The translations under genes were made by a program, and so were the position numbers. From the NCBI GenBank assembly GCA_964610315.1, contig CAZSVM010000003.1, positions 1 through 64,000 on the forward strand: a stretch of 64,000 bases of DNA, written 5' to 3'. Of the stretch, positions 27,559 through 37,948 are shown in pieces (position 1 is the first letter of the stretch; each line of letters begins with the position of its first letter). This DNA is from JAQVEM01 sp964610315. Lineage in GTDB: Bacteria > Actinomycetota > Humimicrobiia > Humimicrobiales > Humimicrobiaceae. Below the pieces are notes generated by a model. It was not told where the DNA came from, searched no databases, and was given only the letters and a program-made list of their open reading frames with translations.

Positions 27559-28835
27559 TACATTACCTCCTCAGGGGTGGCTATTCTTCCCGCTACGGCG
27601 GACGCAGCCGCTACGGCGGGGCCGCTTAAATAAACCTCGCTTTTTGGATGACCCATTCTGCCTACAAAATTTCTGTTGGTAGTAGATACCGCCCTTTCCC
27701 CTTCTGCCAGAACGCCCATATGGCCACCCAGGCATGGTCCACAGGTTGGGGTACTTACCACACAGCCGGAATTTATAAAAATTTCTATATAGCCCTTTTT
27801 CAGCGCTTCCAGGTAGATATTCTGGGTAGCAGGAATTATTATAGTTCTTAAATTCCCGTTTACTTTCCTTCCTTTAAAAATTTCTGCCGCAATTCTTAAA
27901 TCTTCTATCCTGCCATTGGTGCAGGAACCTATTACTACCTGATCTATTTTAACTTCGTTTAAATCCTTTGCATTCCTGGCATTGGAGGGAAGATGGGGAG
28001 CCGCTACCTGGAGTTCTATATCCGAACAGTTTATATTATATATTTTTTCATATTCTGCATCAGCATCACTAAAATAAACTTTATACTTTCTACTTGCCCT
28101 TGATTTTAAAAATTCTTCGGTTATATTATCAACTTCGAATATTCCAAATTTTCCTCCCGCCTCTATGGCCATATTGGACATGGTAAATCTGGAATCCATA
28201 GACAGTTTGCTTACTGCAGGACCGCTGAACTCCATGGATTTATATAGAGCCCCGTCTACACCTATCAGGCCAATGGTATGAATTATCAGATCTTTACCGG
28301 TTATCCATTTTTTTAAATTTCCGTCATAAACGAATTTAATAGTTGCCGGAACCATGAACCAGAGTTTTCCGGTAGCCATGGCTACGGCTACATCAGTGCT
28401 CCCCACTCCCGTTGAAGCCGCACCCAGAGCGCCGTAAGTGCAGGTATGTGAATCAGCTCCTACCACCAGGTCTCCGGGTAATACCAGACCCAATTCGGGC
28501 AGCAGTGCATGTTCAATACCCATTTTCCCTACTTCAAAATAATTTTTAATATCCTTTTCCCTGGCAAACTCCCTCATAAACTTACATTGCTGGGCAGATT
28601 TAATATCCTTATTGGGAGCAAAGTGATCGGGCACTACTACCACTTTTTCCCTATCGAATACTTTACCAGTACCTATTTTGTTAAATTCCTCAATGGCAAT
28701 AGGCAGGGTTATATCATTACCGAGTACAACATCCACATTTGCATTTATTATCTCACCTTCGGACACATAATCCCTACCACAGTGACAGGCAAGTATTTTT
28801 TGTGCAATTGTTTGCGGTTTATTTGCACCATTCAT
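27558..28835 (-). CDS. leuC: 3-isopropylmalate dehydratase large subunit
   Basis: 4Fe-4S aconitase-family subunit, 425 residues. The cluster cysteines lie in GSCTNGR and STPTCGPCLGGH; VVGADSHTCTYGALG and the N-terminal QKILACHCG are family marks. I start at ATG 28835 with GGAAAGGG upstream, nine codons after the longest frame, which would need a TTG. Near the C terminus (27590-27619) a 12-base direct repeat of high GC encodes the conserved AVAAASAVA. Confidence 0.94.
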   Translation of the reverse strand: MNGANKPQTIAQKILACHCGRDYVSEGEIINANVDVVLGNDITLPIAIEEFNKIGTGKVFDREKVVVVPDHFAPNKDIKSAQQCKFMREFAREKDIKNYFEVGKMGIEHALLPELGLVLPGDLVVGADSHTCTYGALGAASTGVGSTDVAVAMATGKLWFMVPATIKFVYDGNLKKWITGKDLIIHTIGLIGVDGALYKSMEFSGPAVSKLSMDSRFTMSNMAIEAGGKFGIFEVDNITEEFLKSRASRKYKVYFSDADAEYEKIYNINCSDIELQVAAPHLPSNARNAKDLNEVKIDQVVIGSCTNGRIEDLRIAAEIFKGRKVNGNLRTIIIPATQNIYLEALKKGYIEIFINSGCVVSTPTCGPCLGGHMGVLAEGERAVSTTNRNFVGRMGHPKSEVYLSGPAVAAASAVAGRIATPEEVM

Positions 28836-28937
28836 TTTTGTATAAATCCCTTTCCAAATCAAAAAACAGTTTTAAAATTATACTGATTTTCATACTCAAT
28901 ACTATTTACAATTATCTATTTTGAACTTTTTATTTAA

Positions 28938-30464
28938 TTATTCGGAATTTTCCATAATTCTATTCATGGCATCGATATATGCTTTTATGCTTGCTTCAAC
29001 TATATCTGTACTTATACCGCTGCCCATAACTTCTATTCCATTGGTACTGACTACTATTTTAACCGATCCCAGCGCATCCTTGCCCCCGGATACAGCTTCT
29101 ATATTATACTCAACCAGCCTGGCATTAATCCTGGTTATTTTATCGATTGCCTTAAACGAAGCATCCACCGGACCATCACCCAATGAGGATCCTTCGCATA
29201 CTTCACCTTTTACTTCTATCCCTACTGTGGAAACGGCACTAATATCCGAGCCGCTCTGGACTCTGTAATACTTGAGCATGAAGTGCTCCTTAACTTCACG
29301 CATTTCATTTTCTACTATTGCCTTAATATCCTGATCATTCAGAGTCCCTTTTTTCTCTGCAAGGTCTTTAAATCTTTCAAAAGCTTTCTCCAGATCATTT
29401 TTATCAAGCCGGATACCAAGCTCTGCCAGTCTCTCTATAAATGCATGCCTTCCCGAATGTTTACCCAGCACCAGTTTCGATGACTTTAAACCAATATCTT
29501 CAGGTTTTATTATTTCATAAGTCGATCTGTCCTTAAGCATTCCGTCCTGATGTATGCCGGCTTCATGGCTGAATGCGTTCTTACCCACTATCGCCTTATT
29601 GGGGGCAACAACATAACCGGTTAACGATTTTACCATACTGCTTGTTCTTATAATTTCACTGATATCGATATCAGTATACAATCCCAGATCTTTTTTACGG
29701 GTATCTATAATCATTACCACTTCTTCCAGTGATGCATTACCGGCTCTCTCCCCCAGGCCGTTTACTGCACATTCCACCTGTCTTACACCATGCTCGACAG
29801 CCATCAGTGAATTGGCTACAGCCAGCCCTAGATCATTATGGCAGTGAACACTTACTACTACATTTTCAATTCCGGGGGTATTTTTAAAAATGTAATCTAT
29901 CATTCTTCCAAACTCATCCGGAATAGTATATCCAACAGTATCCGGAATATTTATAATTTTAGCACCAACGTTTATAACCACCTCGAATAATCTGCACAGG
30001 AACTCCCAGTCGCTTCTGGTGGCATCCATGGCTGAGAATTCAATCATGTCCGTATATTTACGGCTTCTCTTTACAGCCTCTGATGCAAGATCCAGCACTT
30101 CTTCTCTGCTTTTTTTTAGCTGATATTTGAGATGAATATCAGACGAAGAAATAAAAGTATGTATCAGCGGCTGTCCTGCTCCTTTAAGAGCTTCCCCGGC
30201 TGCATCTATATCTTTAAAATTTGCCCTTGCCAGAGCTGCTATTTTTCTGTCTTTAATTTTATTGGATATTTCCCTTACCGAATAAAAATCACTTTTTGAG
30301 GATATGGGAAAACCAGCCTCTATTATATCCACATTCAATTTTGCAAGTTGCTGGGCGATTTCTAACTTTTCCCTGGTGTTCAAATGTATTCCCGGCGCCT
30401 GTTCACCGTCCCGCAAGGTAGTATCGAATATATAAACTTTATCCTTCTCCCTTTCCATTGTCAT
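28938..30464 (-). CDS. leuA: 2-isopropylmalate synthase
   Basis: First committed step of leucine synthesis: 2-ketoisovalerate plus acetyl-CoA. 508 residues, with DTTLRDGEQAPGIHLN near 14, VSVHCHNDLGLAVANSL, a GERAGNASLEE metal motif, and a C-terminal regulatory domain. AGGTGA stands before the first ATG. It lies 97 bases after serA and 103 before leuC, in the same orientation. Confidence 0.95.
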   Translation of the reverse strand: MTMEREKDKVYIFDTTLRDGEQAPGIHLNTREKLEIAQQLAKLNVDIIEAGFPISSKSDFYSVREISNKIKDRKIAALARANFKDIDAAGEALKGAGQPLIHTFISSSDIHLKYQLKKSREEVLDLASEAVKRSRKYTDMIEFSAMDATRSDWEFLCRLFEVVINVGAKIINIPDTVGYTIPDEFGRMIDYIFKNTPGIENVVVSVHCHNDLGLAVANSLMAVEHGVRQVECAVNGLGERAGNASLEEVVMIIDTRKKDLGLYTDIDISEIIRTSSMVKSLTGYVVAPNKAIVGKNAFSHEAGIHQDGMLKDRSTYEIIKPEDIGLKSSKLVLGKHSGRHAFIERLAELGIRLDKNDLEKAFERFKDLAEKKGTLNDQDIKAIVENEMREVKEHFMLKYYRVQSGSDISAVSTVGIEVKGEVCEGSSLGDGPVDASFKAIDKITRINARLVEYNIEAVSGGKDALGSVKIVVSTNGIEVMGSGISTDIVEASIKAYIDAMNRIMENSE

Positions 30465-30561
30465 TAACTCACCTTTTATTTTATATCACTGAAATTCTAG
30501 CTATATCAGTAACCTTTTTAAAATATCTCCCCTAGAATAGATTACTTTAATCTTCTTTTAA

Positions 30562-32151
30562 CTAATAAAGATTAACTATCTTTATGTTTTTAAAACCTGA
30601 CTGTTTCTTGAATTCCTCCAGCATTTCAGGAGTTACTTCATTATCCAGATTCAATCCCATTACCGCATCTCCACTCAATTTTTTTCTGCCCACATGCATG
30701 GAGGCAATATTTACATTCAACTTGCCAAAAGCAGTCCCTATCTTTCCAATCTGTCCCGGAATATCCTTATATCTTATAAATGCCATATATTTCGAAGGAA
30801 CCATATCTATCTCAAACCTATCGATGGCTAAAAATCTGGGCGTATCTCTTTTACCGGTAGTGGTCCCCGAAATAGAAAGTTCGCTGTCTTTCCCTTCGCC
30901 TTCCAGGGTGATTAAATTTATAAAATCTTTAGACTGTCTGCTTTTTACTTCCTTTACTTTAAGGCCCATTTCTCTGGCCAGCAGATCGACGTTTACCAGA
31001 TTAACATTTTCTGCCGAATATTTTTCCAGAATCTTTACCAGTATAATAGAGGTCAAAACCCTAAGATCATATTCCGATACCTTTCCATAGTAACCTATCT
31101 TTAAGCTGTCCAGATTGCCCTCAAATAAATTTACAAAAAGACTTCCCAGATTCTCACATAATTCAAAGAAAGGTGAAAGAAGATCCATCAGTTCCGGCCT
31201 TACAGCAGGGGCATTGACCGGAAAAGCAGCCGCCTTTCCATTAAGAACATCGATAACCTGATCGGCTATAGTGATTCCTGCTCTGTCCTGTGCTTCTGCC
31301 GTCGACGCTCCTAGATGGGGTGTACATATTACTTCTCCCAATTTAAAAACAGGAGAATCGGTACAGGGCTCCACCTCATAAACATCAAGTGCTGCTCCGC
31401 CTATCTGACTATCCTTTATAGCTTCAGCAAGATCCTTTTCTACGATAATTCCTCCCCTGGCTACATTTAATATTATGGTTCCCTTCTTCATTTTATAAAA
31501 CTCAGGTCTATTGAACATCCCCAAAGTATCTTTATTCTTTGGAAGATGAATGGAAATAAAATCAGCCTCCCTGTAGATGTCCTCCAGCTTATTGGCCTTT
31601 TTTATTTCCAGCTGCCTGAACCTGTCTTCGGACACAAATGGATCAAAAGCAATTACTTTCATACCCAGTCCTATGGCTTTTTTTGCCACCAGACCCCCTA
31701 TCTGTCCAAAACCGATTATTCCCAGTGTTTTACCCTCAATCTCGATACCTTTGAATTTTGACTTCTCCCACTTACCGCTCTTCAAGGAGAAATTAGCCTC
31801 AGGAATCTTTCTCACCAGGGAAAGCATCAAAGCTATGGTATGTTCTGCCACCGTAACCGCATTACTGGTTGGAGCATTTACCACTATAATACCCTTTTTG
31901 GTAGCCGCCAAAATATCGATGTTATCCACACCTATACCTGCCCTCCCAATAATTTCCAGCTTATCCGATGCTTCAATAATATCAGCAGTAAGTTTGGTGG
32001 CGCTTCTGACAATTATGGCACTTATACCTTTAATCTCTTCTTTAAGCTTCTCCGGGGTAAGTCCTTTTTTCTCTTCTACTACGAAATGCTGCTCAAGTTT
32101 CTTCTTTGCTTCATTTGAAAGACCATCGGTTATTAATATTTTTTTATTCAT
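30562..32151 (-). CDS. serA: D-3-phosphoglycerate dehydrogenase
   Basis: Oxidises 3-phosphoglycerate to phosphohydroxypyruvate, starting serine synthesis. 529 residues, the long type with intervening and ACT domains. GFGQIGGLVAKKA Rossmann loop near 146, catalytic Arg in NVARGGIIVE, Glu in YEVEPC, and the His in TPHLGAST near 280. The C-terminal 75 residues are an ACT domain that probably binds serine. Its upstream neighbour, a class V aminotransferase, is a likely partner. Confidence 0.96.
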   Translation of the reverse strand: MNKKILITDGLSNEAKKKLEQHFVVEEKKGLTPEKLKEEIKGISAIIVRSATKLTADIIEASDKLEIIGRAGIGVDNIDILAATKKGIIVVNAPTSNAVTVAEHTIALMLSLVRKIPEANFSLKSGKWEKSKFKGIEIEGKTLGIIGFGQIGGLVAKKAIGLGMKVIAFDPFVSEDRFRQLEIKKANKLEDIYREADFISIHLPKNKDTLGMFNRPEFYKMKKGTIILNVARGGIIVEKDLAEAIKDSQIGGAALDVYEVEPCTDSPVFKLGEVICTPHLGASTAEAQDRAGITIADQVIDVLNGKAAAFPVNAPAVRPELMDLLSPFFELCENLGSLFVNLFEGNLDSLKIGYYGKVSEYDLRVLTSIILVKILEKYSAENVNLVNVDLLAREMGLKVKEVKSRQSKDFINLITLEGEGKDSELSISGTTTGKRDTPRFLAIDRFEIDMVPSKYMAFIRYKDIPGQIGKIGTAFGKLNVNIASMHVGRKKLSGDAVMGLNLDNEVTPEMLEEFKKQSGFKNIKIVNLY

Positions 32152-32215
32152 AATTTATTCTCCTATTAATTCCCTCATATATACCCCCATGATTTTCTTA
32201 TCAATCATTCACCGA

Positions 32216-33382
32216 TCAATGGTTTAAATAATTATTTTCTATAAATATCCTCTCCGCCTCAGCAATGCCGGAACCTATCTCAAATTCATATCCAAGCTCC
32301 TGCAGTGTTATTTCCAGTGCAGATACAGCAATAATAATATCAAACATTCCAAAATATCCCAGATGTCCTATCCTTATAATCTTTCCGGAAAGCTTACCCT
32401 GCCCTCCGGCAATAGTTACTCCATATTTTACTCTCATAATCCTGGTAAGCTCCTTGGCATTAATACCATCAGGAACAATAATAGAAGTTACCGAAAATCC
32501 TCTTTTTCTTTCATCTTTGACCAGAAGCTCAAGACCCAGTTTTTCTGCCGCTTCTTGGGCTGCCATTGCCAGCACCCGGTGTCTCTCGAACACCTTTTCT
32601 AGTCCTTCCTCAAGCAATATATCCAGAGCTTTATTCATGGCTACAATTATGGATATTCCCGGAGTCCAGGGCGTCTGCGGCGGCGTTTTTTGTGAATAAC
32701 TTCTGGCCGCAGCCAGATCGAAATAAAACCTGGGAACATTTGACCTTTCATTAAGCTTCCAGGCTTTATCGCTTACGCTTACAAATGCAGCTCCTGTCGG
32801 TGCGCTCAATGCTTTTTGTGAACCTCCGATTACCACATCAAGGCCCCACTCATCAGTCCTGAGATCTGATGCTCCCAGGCCGCTTATAGCATCCACTATA
32901 AGAATTGCAGGATAATTTTTTACCATATTTCCTATAGTTTCGATATCATTTAAGGCACCGGTGGATGTTTCACTGAACTGAACCATAACTCCCTTAATAT
33001 CCGGATTACCATCCAGAGCTTTTTTTATATCATCGGGATCGGCTGCATCTCCCCACTCATAATCAAGGGAAATAATTTCCAACCCGAACCTGGTACTGAT
33101 TTTTTTAAACCGTTCACCAAAGTTACCAATATTTACGACCAGTACTTTATCCCCCGCAGAGAAGAAATTTACTACGCCGGCTTCCATAGCACCGGTTCCC
33201 GAAGAAGTTAATATAAAAACATCGTTTTCGGTTTTTAACAGTTTTTTTAACTTTTCGGTTACCTCTATAAATATCTTTGAAAATTCAGGAGAACGGTGAT
33301 GCATAAGAGGTCTGGCATGCTCCAGCAGTACCTCTTCGGAAATTGGCGTAGGACCGGGAGTCATTATATATTTTTTTATCAT
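32216..33382 (-). CDS. Class V aminotransferase (alanine-glyoxylate / serine-pyruvate type)
   Basis: 388 residues, fold-type I class V. TPGPTPISEEV at the start, LTSSGTGAMEAGVVN near 59, DAISGLGASDL and the PLP Lys in GGSQKALSAPTGAAF near 195, and RIGHLGYF near the C terminus. Close relatives transfer between serine, alanine, pyruvate or glyoxylate. Directly followed by serA (64 bases), which suggests the phosphoserine or serine/hydroxypyruvate step, in place of SerC, but SerC activity is not proven. AGAAGGA precedes the ATG. Confidence 0.88.
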   Translation of the reverse strand: MIKKYIMTPGPTPISEEVLLEHARPLMHHRSPEFSKIFIEVTEKLKKLLKTENDVFILTSSGTGAMEAGVVNFFSAGDKVLVVNIGNFGERFKKISTRFGLEIISLDYEWGDAADPDDIKKALDGNPDIKGVMVQFSETSTGALNDIETIGNMVKNYPAILIVDAISGLGASDLRTDEWGLDVVIGGSQKALSAPTGAAFVSVSDKAWKLNERSNVPRFYFDLAAARSYSQKTPPQTPWTPGISIIVAMNKALDILLEEGLEKVFERHRVLAMAAQEAAEKLGLELLVKDERKRGFSVTSIIVPDGINAKELTRIMRVKYGVTIAGGQGKLSGKIIRIGHLGYFGMFDIIIAVSALEITLQELGYEFEIGSGIAEAERIFIENNYLNH

Positions 33383-33484
33383 TTTGAAAATCCTTCTCTA
33401 ATAATTTTATAGTTTATATCCAATGCCATGAATTTCATAGCTTATTGTGCAATAGTTAATCTAAATAGTTTTTACTTACTTTCC

Positions 33485-33967
33485 TTAATATTTACTGCCT
33501 CTGGCGCAGGCGATCTTACCGGTTCTTACCAGTTCCAGTATCCCAAAAGGCCTCAGCAGATCTTCCAGTGCCCTTACTTTTCTGCTGTTTCCGGTAATTT
33601 CGATCATTAATGTTTTTTTGGCCACATCTACTATATTCGCCCGGAAAATACTTACTACCTCCAGTATTTCCGGCCTGGTTTTTGAATCAGCGCTTACCTT
33701 TATAAGCACAAGCTCTCTTTCTACGATATTTAAGGGGTCCAGCTCCTGAATCTTTATTACATTTATTAACTTGTAAAGTTGTTTTATGATTTGTTCAATA
33801 CTGTGCTCTTCCGCATTCACTTCCATGGTAATCCTGGAAATTTTTTCATCATCGGTAGGACCTACTGCCAGGCTTTCGATATTGAACCCTCTTCTGCTGA
33901 AAAGCCCGGAGATTTTTGCCAGTACACCCGCTTTGTTCTCAACCAAAACTGATATAATATGGTTCAT
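33485..33967 (-). CDS. ilvN: Acetolactate synthase small (regulatory) subunit
   Basis: 160 residues, ACT domain first: ISVLVENKAGVLAKISGLFSRR with a Gly-containing valine-binding loop, then a C-terminal half with the usual helical extension. It confers valine feedback on IlvB. It begins 20 bases after ilvB with AAGGTGG before the ATG. Confidence 0.95.
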   Translation of the reverse strand: MNHIISVLVENKAGVLAKISGLFSRRGFNIESLAVGPTDDEKISRITMEVNAEEHSIEQIIKQLYKLINVIKIQELDPLNIVERELVLIKVSADSKTRPEILEVVSIFRANIVDVAKKTLMIEITGNSRKVRALEDLLRPFGILELVRTGKIACARGSKY

Positions 33968-33987
33968 AATATCCCACCTTTCATTTT

Positions 33988-35697
33988 CTATACGCCTTCT
34001 AACATTTCACTTTCTAACATTTCACTTATCGGAGAACCCGGTGCCACCATTGGGTAAACATTTTCTTCCCTGTCTATCCAGAAATCTACCAGTACCACAT
34101 TATTAATTTCCAGGGCCTTTTTTATGGCATCCTCAACTTCCTCCTTTTTTTTAACTCTTAAACCAACCCCTCCGTATGCTTCTACTAACTTTACAAAATC
34201 AACGCAATTGTAAATACCGGTCTGGGAATATCTTTTTTTAAAGAAAAATTCCTGCCATTGTCTTACCATACCGAGATAACCGTTATTAAGCAGCATAATT
34301 TTTACATTTATTTTATTGGTAACTGCAGTGGAAAATTCCTGAGATACCATCTGGATACTGCCATCTCCTGCTATATCTATTACCATTTTGTCCGGTCTTC
34401 CCATTTTCGCGCCAATCGCTGCCGGCAGTCCAAAACCCATGGTACCTAATCCTCCCGAAGAAACCAAAGTTCTTGGTTTAGTATACTTATAAAACTGGGC
34501 TGCCCACATCTGATTCTGGCCCACTTCGGTGCAGATTATGGCATCGCCCTTAGTTAATTCATATATTTTCTCCACAACATAAGCAGGTTTAATCTTATTG
34601 GAATTACGGTCATACTTGAGAGGATAATCTTCTTTTAATTTTTTAATTCTGGCCAGCCATTCTTTCCTATCCGGAATTCCTCTTTTTTCGATGTATTTTT
34701 CATATTCAATCTTTAAATCGGTAAGAACCATTTTTGCATCCCCTACAATAGGAATAAGTACCTTAATATTCTTACCTATTTCGGCAGGATCGACATCTAT
34801 ATGGATTACTTCTGCTTTCGGCGCAAATTCCGATAATTTACCGGTAACCCTGTCATCAAACCTAACCCCTACTGCAATAATAAGATCCGATTCGGTAAAA
34901 GCCAGATTGGCATACTTGGTCCCATGCATTCCAGCCATACTTAAAGACAAGGGATCGGTTTCCGGAAATGACCCCATTCCTAAAAGTGAAGTAATAACCG
35001 GAATTCTGGCAACCTTTACAAATTTTCTTAGAATTTCACTAGCACCGGACGAAATTACTCCCCCACCCGAGAAAATTACCGGTTTTTTACTCTCTGCTAT
35101 TTTTTTTGCTGCCTCTTTAATCTGCTTGAGATTTCCTTTAAGAGTAGGCTTATATCCAGGAAGATTAATATCCGCCTTAAAATTCTCATCTATTAGATTT
35201 GTGGTTATATCAACCGGTATATCAATTAAAACCGGACCGGGCCGACCGGTAGATGCTATTATAAATGCTTCCTTTATCGCCCGGGGTAAATCCTCAACAT
35301 CTTTTACCAGATAAGTATGTTTGGTTACAGGCGCAGCTATACCGGTTATATCCGCTTCCTGGAAGGCATCGGTACCGATCTGTGCCGTACCAACCTGGCC
35401 GGTTATAGCAACTATTGGTATGGAATCCATATGGGCATTGGCAATGCCGGTAACCAGATTGGTTGCCCCCGGACCTGATGTTGCAATACATACACCGGTT
35501 TTACCAGTTACCCGGGCATAACCATCTGCAGCATGCGCCGCTCCCTGCTCATGCCTTACCAGTATGTGCTTTACATCACTATCGAATAATGCATCATACA
35601 GGGGTATTACCTTTCCGCCTGGATAGCCAAATATGACCTCTACTCCTTCCTCTTTCAGACATTTTATTATCATCTGTGCACCGGTTATTTTACTCAT
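33988..35697 (-). CDS. ilvB: Acetolactate synthase large subunit
   Basis: ThDP- and FAD-dependent enzyme that joins two pyruvates, or pyruvate and 2-ketobutyrate, for valine, leucine and isoleucine. 569 residues. FGYPGGKVIPLYDAL near 21, the catalytic Glu in HEQGAAHAADGYAR, FQEADITG, and the ThDP-motif GDGSIQMVSQE with the second-shell NNGYLGMVRQWQ. Typical for the family and followed by ilvN. GGGAG precedes the ATG. Confidence 0.97.
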   Translation of the reverse strand: MSKITGAQMIIKCLKEEGVEVIFGYPGGKVIPLYDALFDSDVKHILVRHEQGAAHAADGYARVTGKTGVCIATSGPGATNLVTGIANAHMDSIPIVAITGQVGTAQIGTDAFQEADITGIAAPVTKHTYLVKDVEDLPRAIKEAFIIASTGRPGPVLIDIPVDITTNLIDENFKADINLPGYKPTLKGNLKQIKEAAKKIAESKKPVIFSGGGVISSGASEILRKFVKVARIPVITSLLGMGSFPETDPLSLSMAGMHGTKYANLAFTESDLIIAVGVRFDDRVTGKLSEFAPKAEVIHIDVDPAEIGKNIKVLIPIVGDAKMVLTDLKIEYEKYIEKRGIPDRKEWLARIKKLKEDYPLKYDRNSNKIKPAYVVEKIYELTKGDAIICTEVGQNQMWAAQFYKYTKPRTLVSSGGLGTMGFGLPAAIGAKMGRPDKMVIDIAGDGSIQMVSQEFSTAVTNKINVKIMLLNNGYLGMVRQWQEFFFKKRYSQTGIYNCVDFVKLVEAYGGVGLRVKKKEEVEDAIKKALEINNVVLVDFWIDREENVYPMVAPGSPISEMLESEMLEGV

Positions 35698-35816
35698 AAT
35701 AAACTCACTCCCTGTATTTGTAACAACTTTATAACAAACAAAATAATTTGATAATTATATCATTTTAAATCTCATTTTATAACTTTTTTAAAAAACATTT
35801 AAAACAATTTAAAAAA

Positions 35817-37475
35817 TTATTTAAGTACGGCACCTTTTGACGCCGAAGTCACCATTCTTGAATATCTTCCAAGATAACCCTTTTTTATTTTCACTTCCGG
35901 CGGATGCCATTTTTTCAGTCTACCTTCTATTTCTTCATCACTTAAAAGCAGACTTATTCTATTTTCCGGTATATTTATTTCAATTAAATCTCCCTCTTCC
36001 ACAATACAAATGGGCCCGCCTGCCTGAGCCTCGGGAGACACATGGCCAATAGAAGCTCCTCTGGTAGCACCTGAAAATCTGCCGTCGGTAATCAAGGCAA
36101 CTTCCTTATCCAATCCGATTCCCGCTATTGCTGAAGTGGGAGCAAGCATTTCGCTCATTCCCGGTCCACCCTTTGGACCTTCATACCTTATTACCACTAT
36201 ATCTCCGGGACTTATCTTTCCATTCATTATAGCCGCCAGAGACTGCTCTTCACTGTTAAATACTTTTGCCTTCCCTTTATAACGATACATTGAAGGATCT
36301 ACGGCCGATCTTTTAACCACACATCCCTCAGGAGCAAGATTACCCCACAAAATAGCAATGCCTCCATCTTTAATATAAGGATTGGCCACTTCTCTTACGA
36401 CTTCCTTGTTTAAAATTTCCGCCTCTGATATATTCTCTTTTACCATCTTTCCGCTTACAGTTTTTATATCTCCATTAATAAGTCCGTTTTTTAAAAGTTC
36501 ATTCATTACTGCTTCTACTCCGCCAGCATAGTATAAATCCTCAAGATGACGGCTGCCGGCCGGACTCAATCTGCATAAATTAGGCGTTTTGTTACTTATT
36601 TCATTTACTAGCTCCAGAGTAAAGTCTATACCCGCTTCATAAGCAATCGCAGTAAGGTGCAAAATGGTATTGGTTGAACAACCCAGTGCCATATCCACCG
36701 CCAGTGCATTTTTTACCGCTTCCAGAGTTATAATGTCTCTGGGTTTAATATTACCAGATACCAGTTCCATAATTTTCATTCCCGTAATTTTTGCCAGCCT
36801 TAATCTTTTGGAATAGACTGCCGGTATAGTACCGTTACCGGTCAGGGCAATTCCTACCGCTTCCGAGAGACAATTCATCGAATTAGCAGTAAACATTCCC
36901 GAACAACTGCCGCACGTAGGACAGGCTTCATCCTCTATTTCTTTTAAATCCTCATCGGTATAACTGCCCTTTTTATACTTACCGATAGCTTCATAGCAGG
37001 TACTGTAATCAAGGCTCTGGCCTTTATATCTACCCGCCAGCATTGGACCTCCGCTTATTACCAGGGAGGGAATGTTTAATCTGAGCGCAGCCATAATCAT
37101 TCCTGGAACAATCTTATCGCAGGATGGTATCAATACCAGACCATCGAAAGGATGAGCCGTAGCTACCGATTCTATGCTATCGGCGATTAATTCTCTGGAA
37201 GCAAGAGAATATTTCATTCCAATATGATTCATAGCCACGCCGTCACACACACCGATGGTGGAAAATTCCTGAGGTGTACCCCCACTCATTCTGATTCCAG
37301 CTTTAACTGCTCCTGCAATACTGCCAAGATGCATATGGCCGGGTATTAATTCGTTCACCGAATTTACCACCCCAATCAATGGCCTTTTTATTTCTTCATC
37401 GGTATATCCCAGGGCTTTAAAAATGGACCGGTGAGGAAGCCTTTCAATCCCTTTTTTCATACTATCGCTTCTCAA
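35817..37475 (-). CDS. ilvD: Dihydroxy-acid dehydratase
   Basis: Fe-S dehydratase making 2-ketoisovalerate and 2-keto-3-methylvalerate. 552 residues. Cluster cysteines lie in IPSCDKIVPGM and CPTCGSCSGMFTANSMN; the third lies in the DGVAMNHIG region's neighbourhood, and GRFSGATRGASIGH is the C-terminal signature. The start is a TTG with AGGAGG four bases upstream and a protein beginning MRSD, as is common in the family; the next ATG would drop those residues. First gene of the ilv block. Confidence 0.96.
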   Translation of the reverse strand: MRSDSMKKGIERLPHRSIFKALGYTDEEIKRPLIGVVNSVNELIPGHMHLGSIAGAVKAGIRMSGGTPQEFSTIGVCDGVAMNHIGMKYSLASRELIADSIESVATAHPFDGLVLIPSCDKIVPGMIMAALRLNIPSLVISGGPMLAGRYKGQSLDYSTCYEAIGKYKKGSYTDEDLKEIEDEACPTCGSCSGMFTANSMNCLSEAVGIALTGNGTIPAVYSKRLRLAKITGMKIMELVSGNIKPRDIITLEAVKNALAVDMALGCSTNTILHLTAIAYEAGIDFTLELVNEISNKTPNLCRLSPAGSRHLEDLYYAGGVEAVMNELLKNGLINGDIKTVSGKMVKENISEAEILNKEVVREVANPYIKDGGIAILWGNLAPEGCVVKRSAVDPSMYRYKGKAKVFNSEEQSLAAIMNGKISPGDIVVIRYEGPKGGPGMSEMLAPTSAIAGIGLDKEVALITDGRFSGATRGASIGHVSPEAQAGGPICIVEEGDLIEINIPENRISLLLSDEEIEGRLKKWHPPEVKIKKGYLGRYSRMVTSASKGAVLK

Positions 37476-37605
37476 TTTTCCTCCTTTTTTAGAAATTTAC
37501 CTTTAAAATATTTCAATTATAAGATGTGGCAAAAATTCGAGTTACTTATAAAAGAATTTCCAGGACTTTTTATTCTAACCATATGAAACAACATTTATCC
37601 TGAAA

Positions 37606-37758
37606 TTAGGATAGAATACCGACTAGAAGTAGCAGACAGATTAAAATTAAAATAATACCTAAAGAAAGACGGGCATTATTATTTATAATACCACCAAAAC
37701 AGGCACTTAAAGACTTATTTTTTATTCTATTTAAAAATCTTTCTTTATTTGTATTCAT
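37606..37758 (-). CDS. Possible small membrane protein, 50 residues
   Basis: Weak call. Starting at an internal ATG, the N-terminal half is basic (MNTNKERFLNRIKNKS) and the last 20 residues form one hydrophobic helix rich in Leu and Ile. No Shine-Dalgarno site is visible. The longer version begins inside the hairpin at 37832-37870 with TTG and is rejected. Might be spurious. Confidence 0.35.
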   Translation of the reverse strand: MNTNKERFLNRIKNKSLSACFGGIINNNARLSLGIILILICLLLLVGILS

Positions 37759-37831
37759 AATAACTATTGAAAATTTATTTGAAGAAATATAATAACATAG
37801 ATACAGGACTAAAACAATTAGAAAATGAAAA

Positions 37832-37870
37832 TTAATAGGGCTCAAGTTTATTAAACTTGAGCCCTATTAA
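37832..37870 (-). terminator. Terminator hairpin after the serine protease
   Basis: Perfect 19-bp inverted repeat, TTAATAGGGCTCAAGTTTA with its complement, around a single T. It starts 79 bases beyond the protease stop. The GGGCTCAAG core makes a strong stem, but the following T run is short. Confidence 0.65.
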
Positions 37871-37948
37871 CCAGGCTATTTTCTTAATATTCAGAGAAAT
37901 TACCCCTTCTTGCGGTTTAAACTCTTTTATTTTTTCCGGCTATATTTT

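Noticed and set aside
27590..27619. GC-rich 12-base direct repeat inside leuC
   Set aside because: It encodes the conserved AVAAASAVA segment of the C terminus, so protein sequence explains it.
35294..35491. 65-codon frame rich in Tyr and Cys inside ilvB
   Set aside because: Out-of-frame reading of a conserved ilvB region; no independent evidence.
37606..37845. 79-codon version of the small reading frame beside the protease terminator
   Set aside because: It would start with TTG inside a perfect hairpin. Only the 50-codon inner version is kept, at low confidence.
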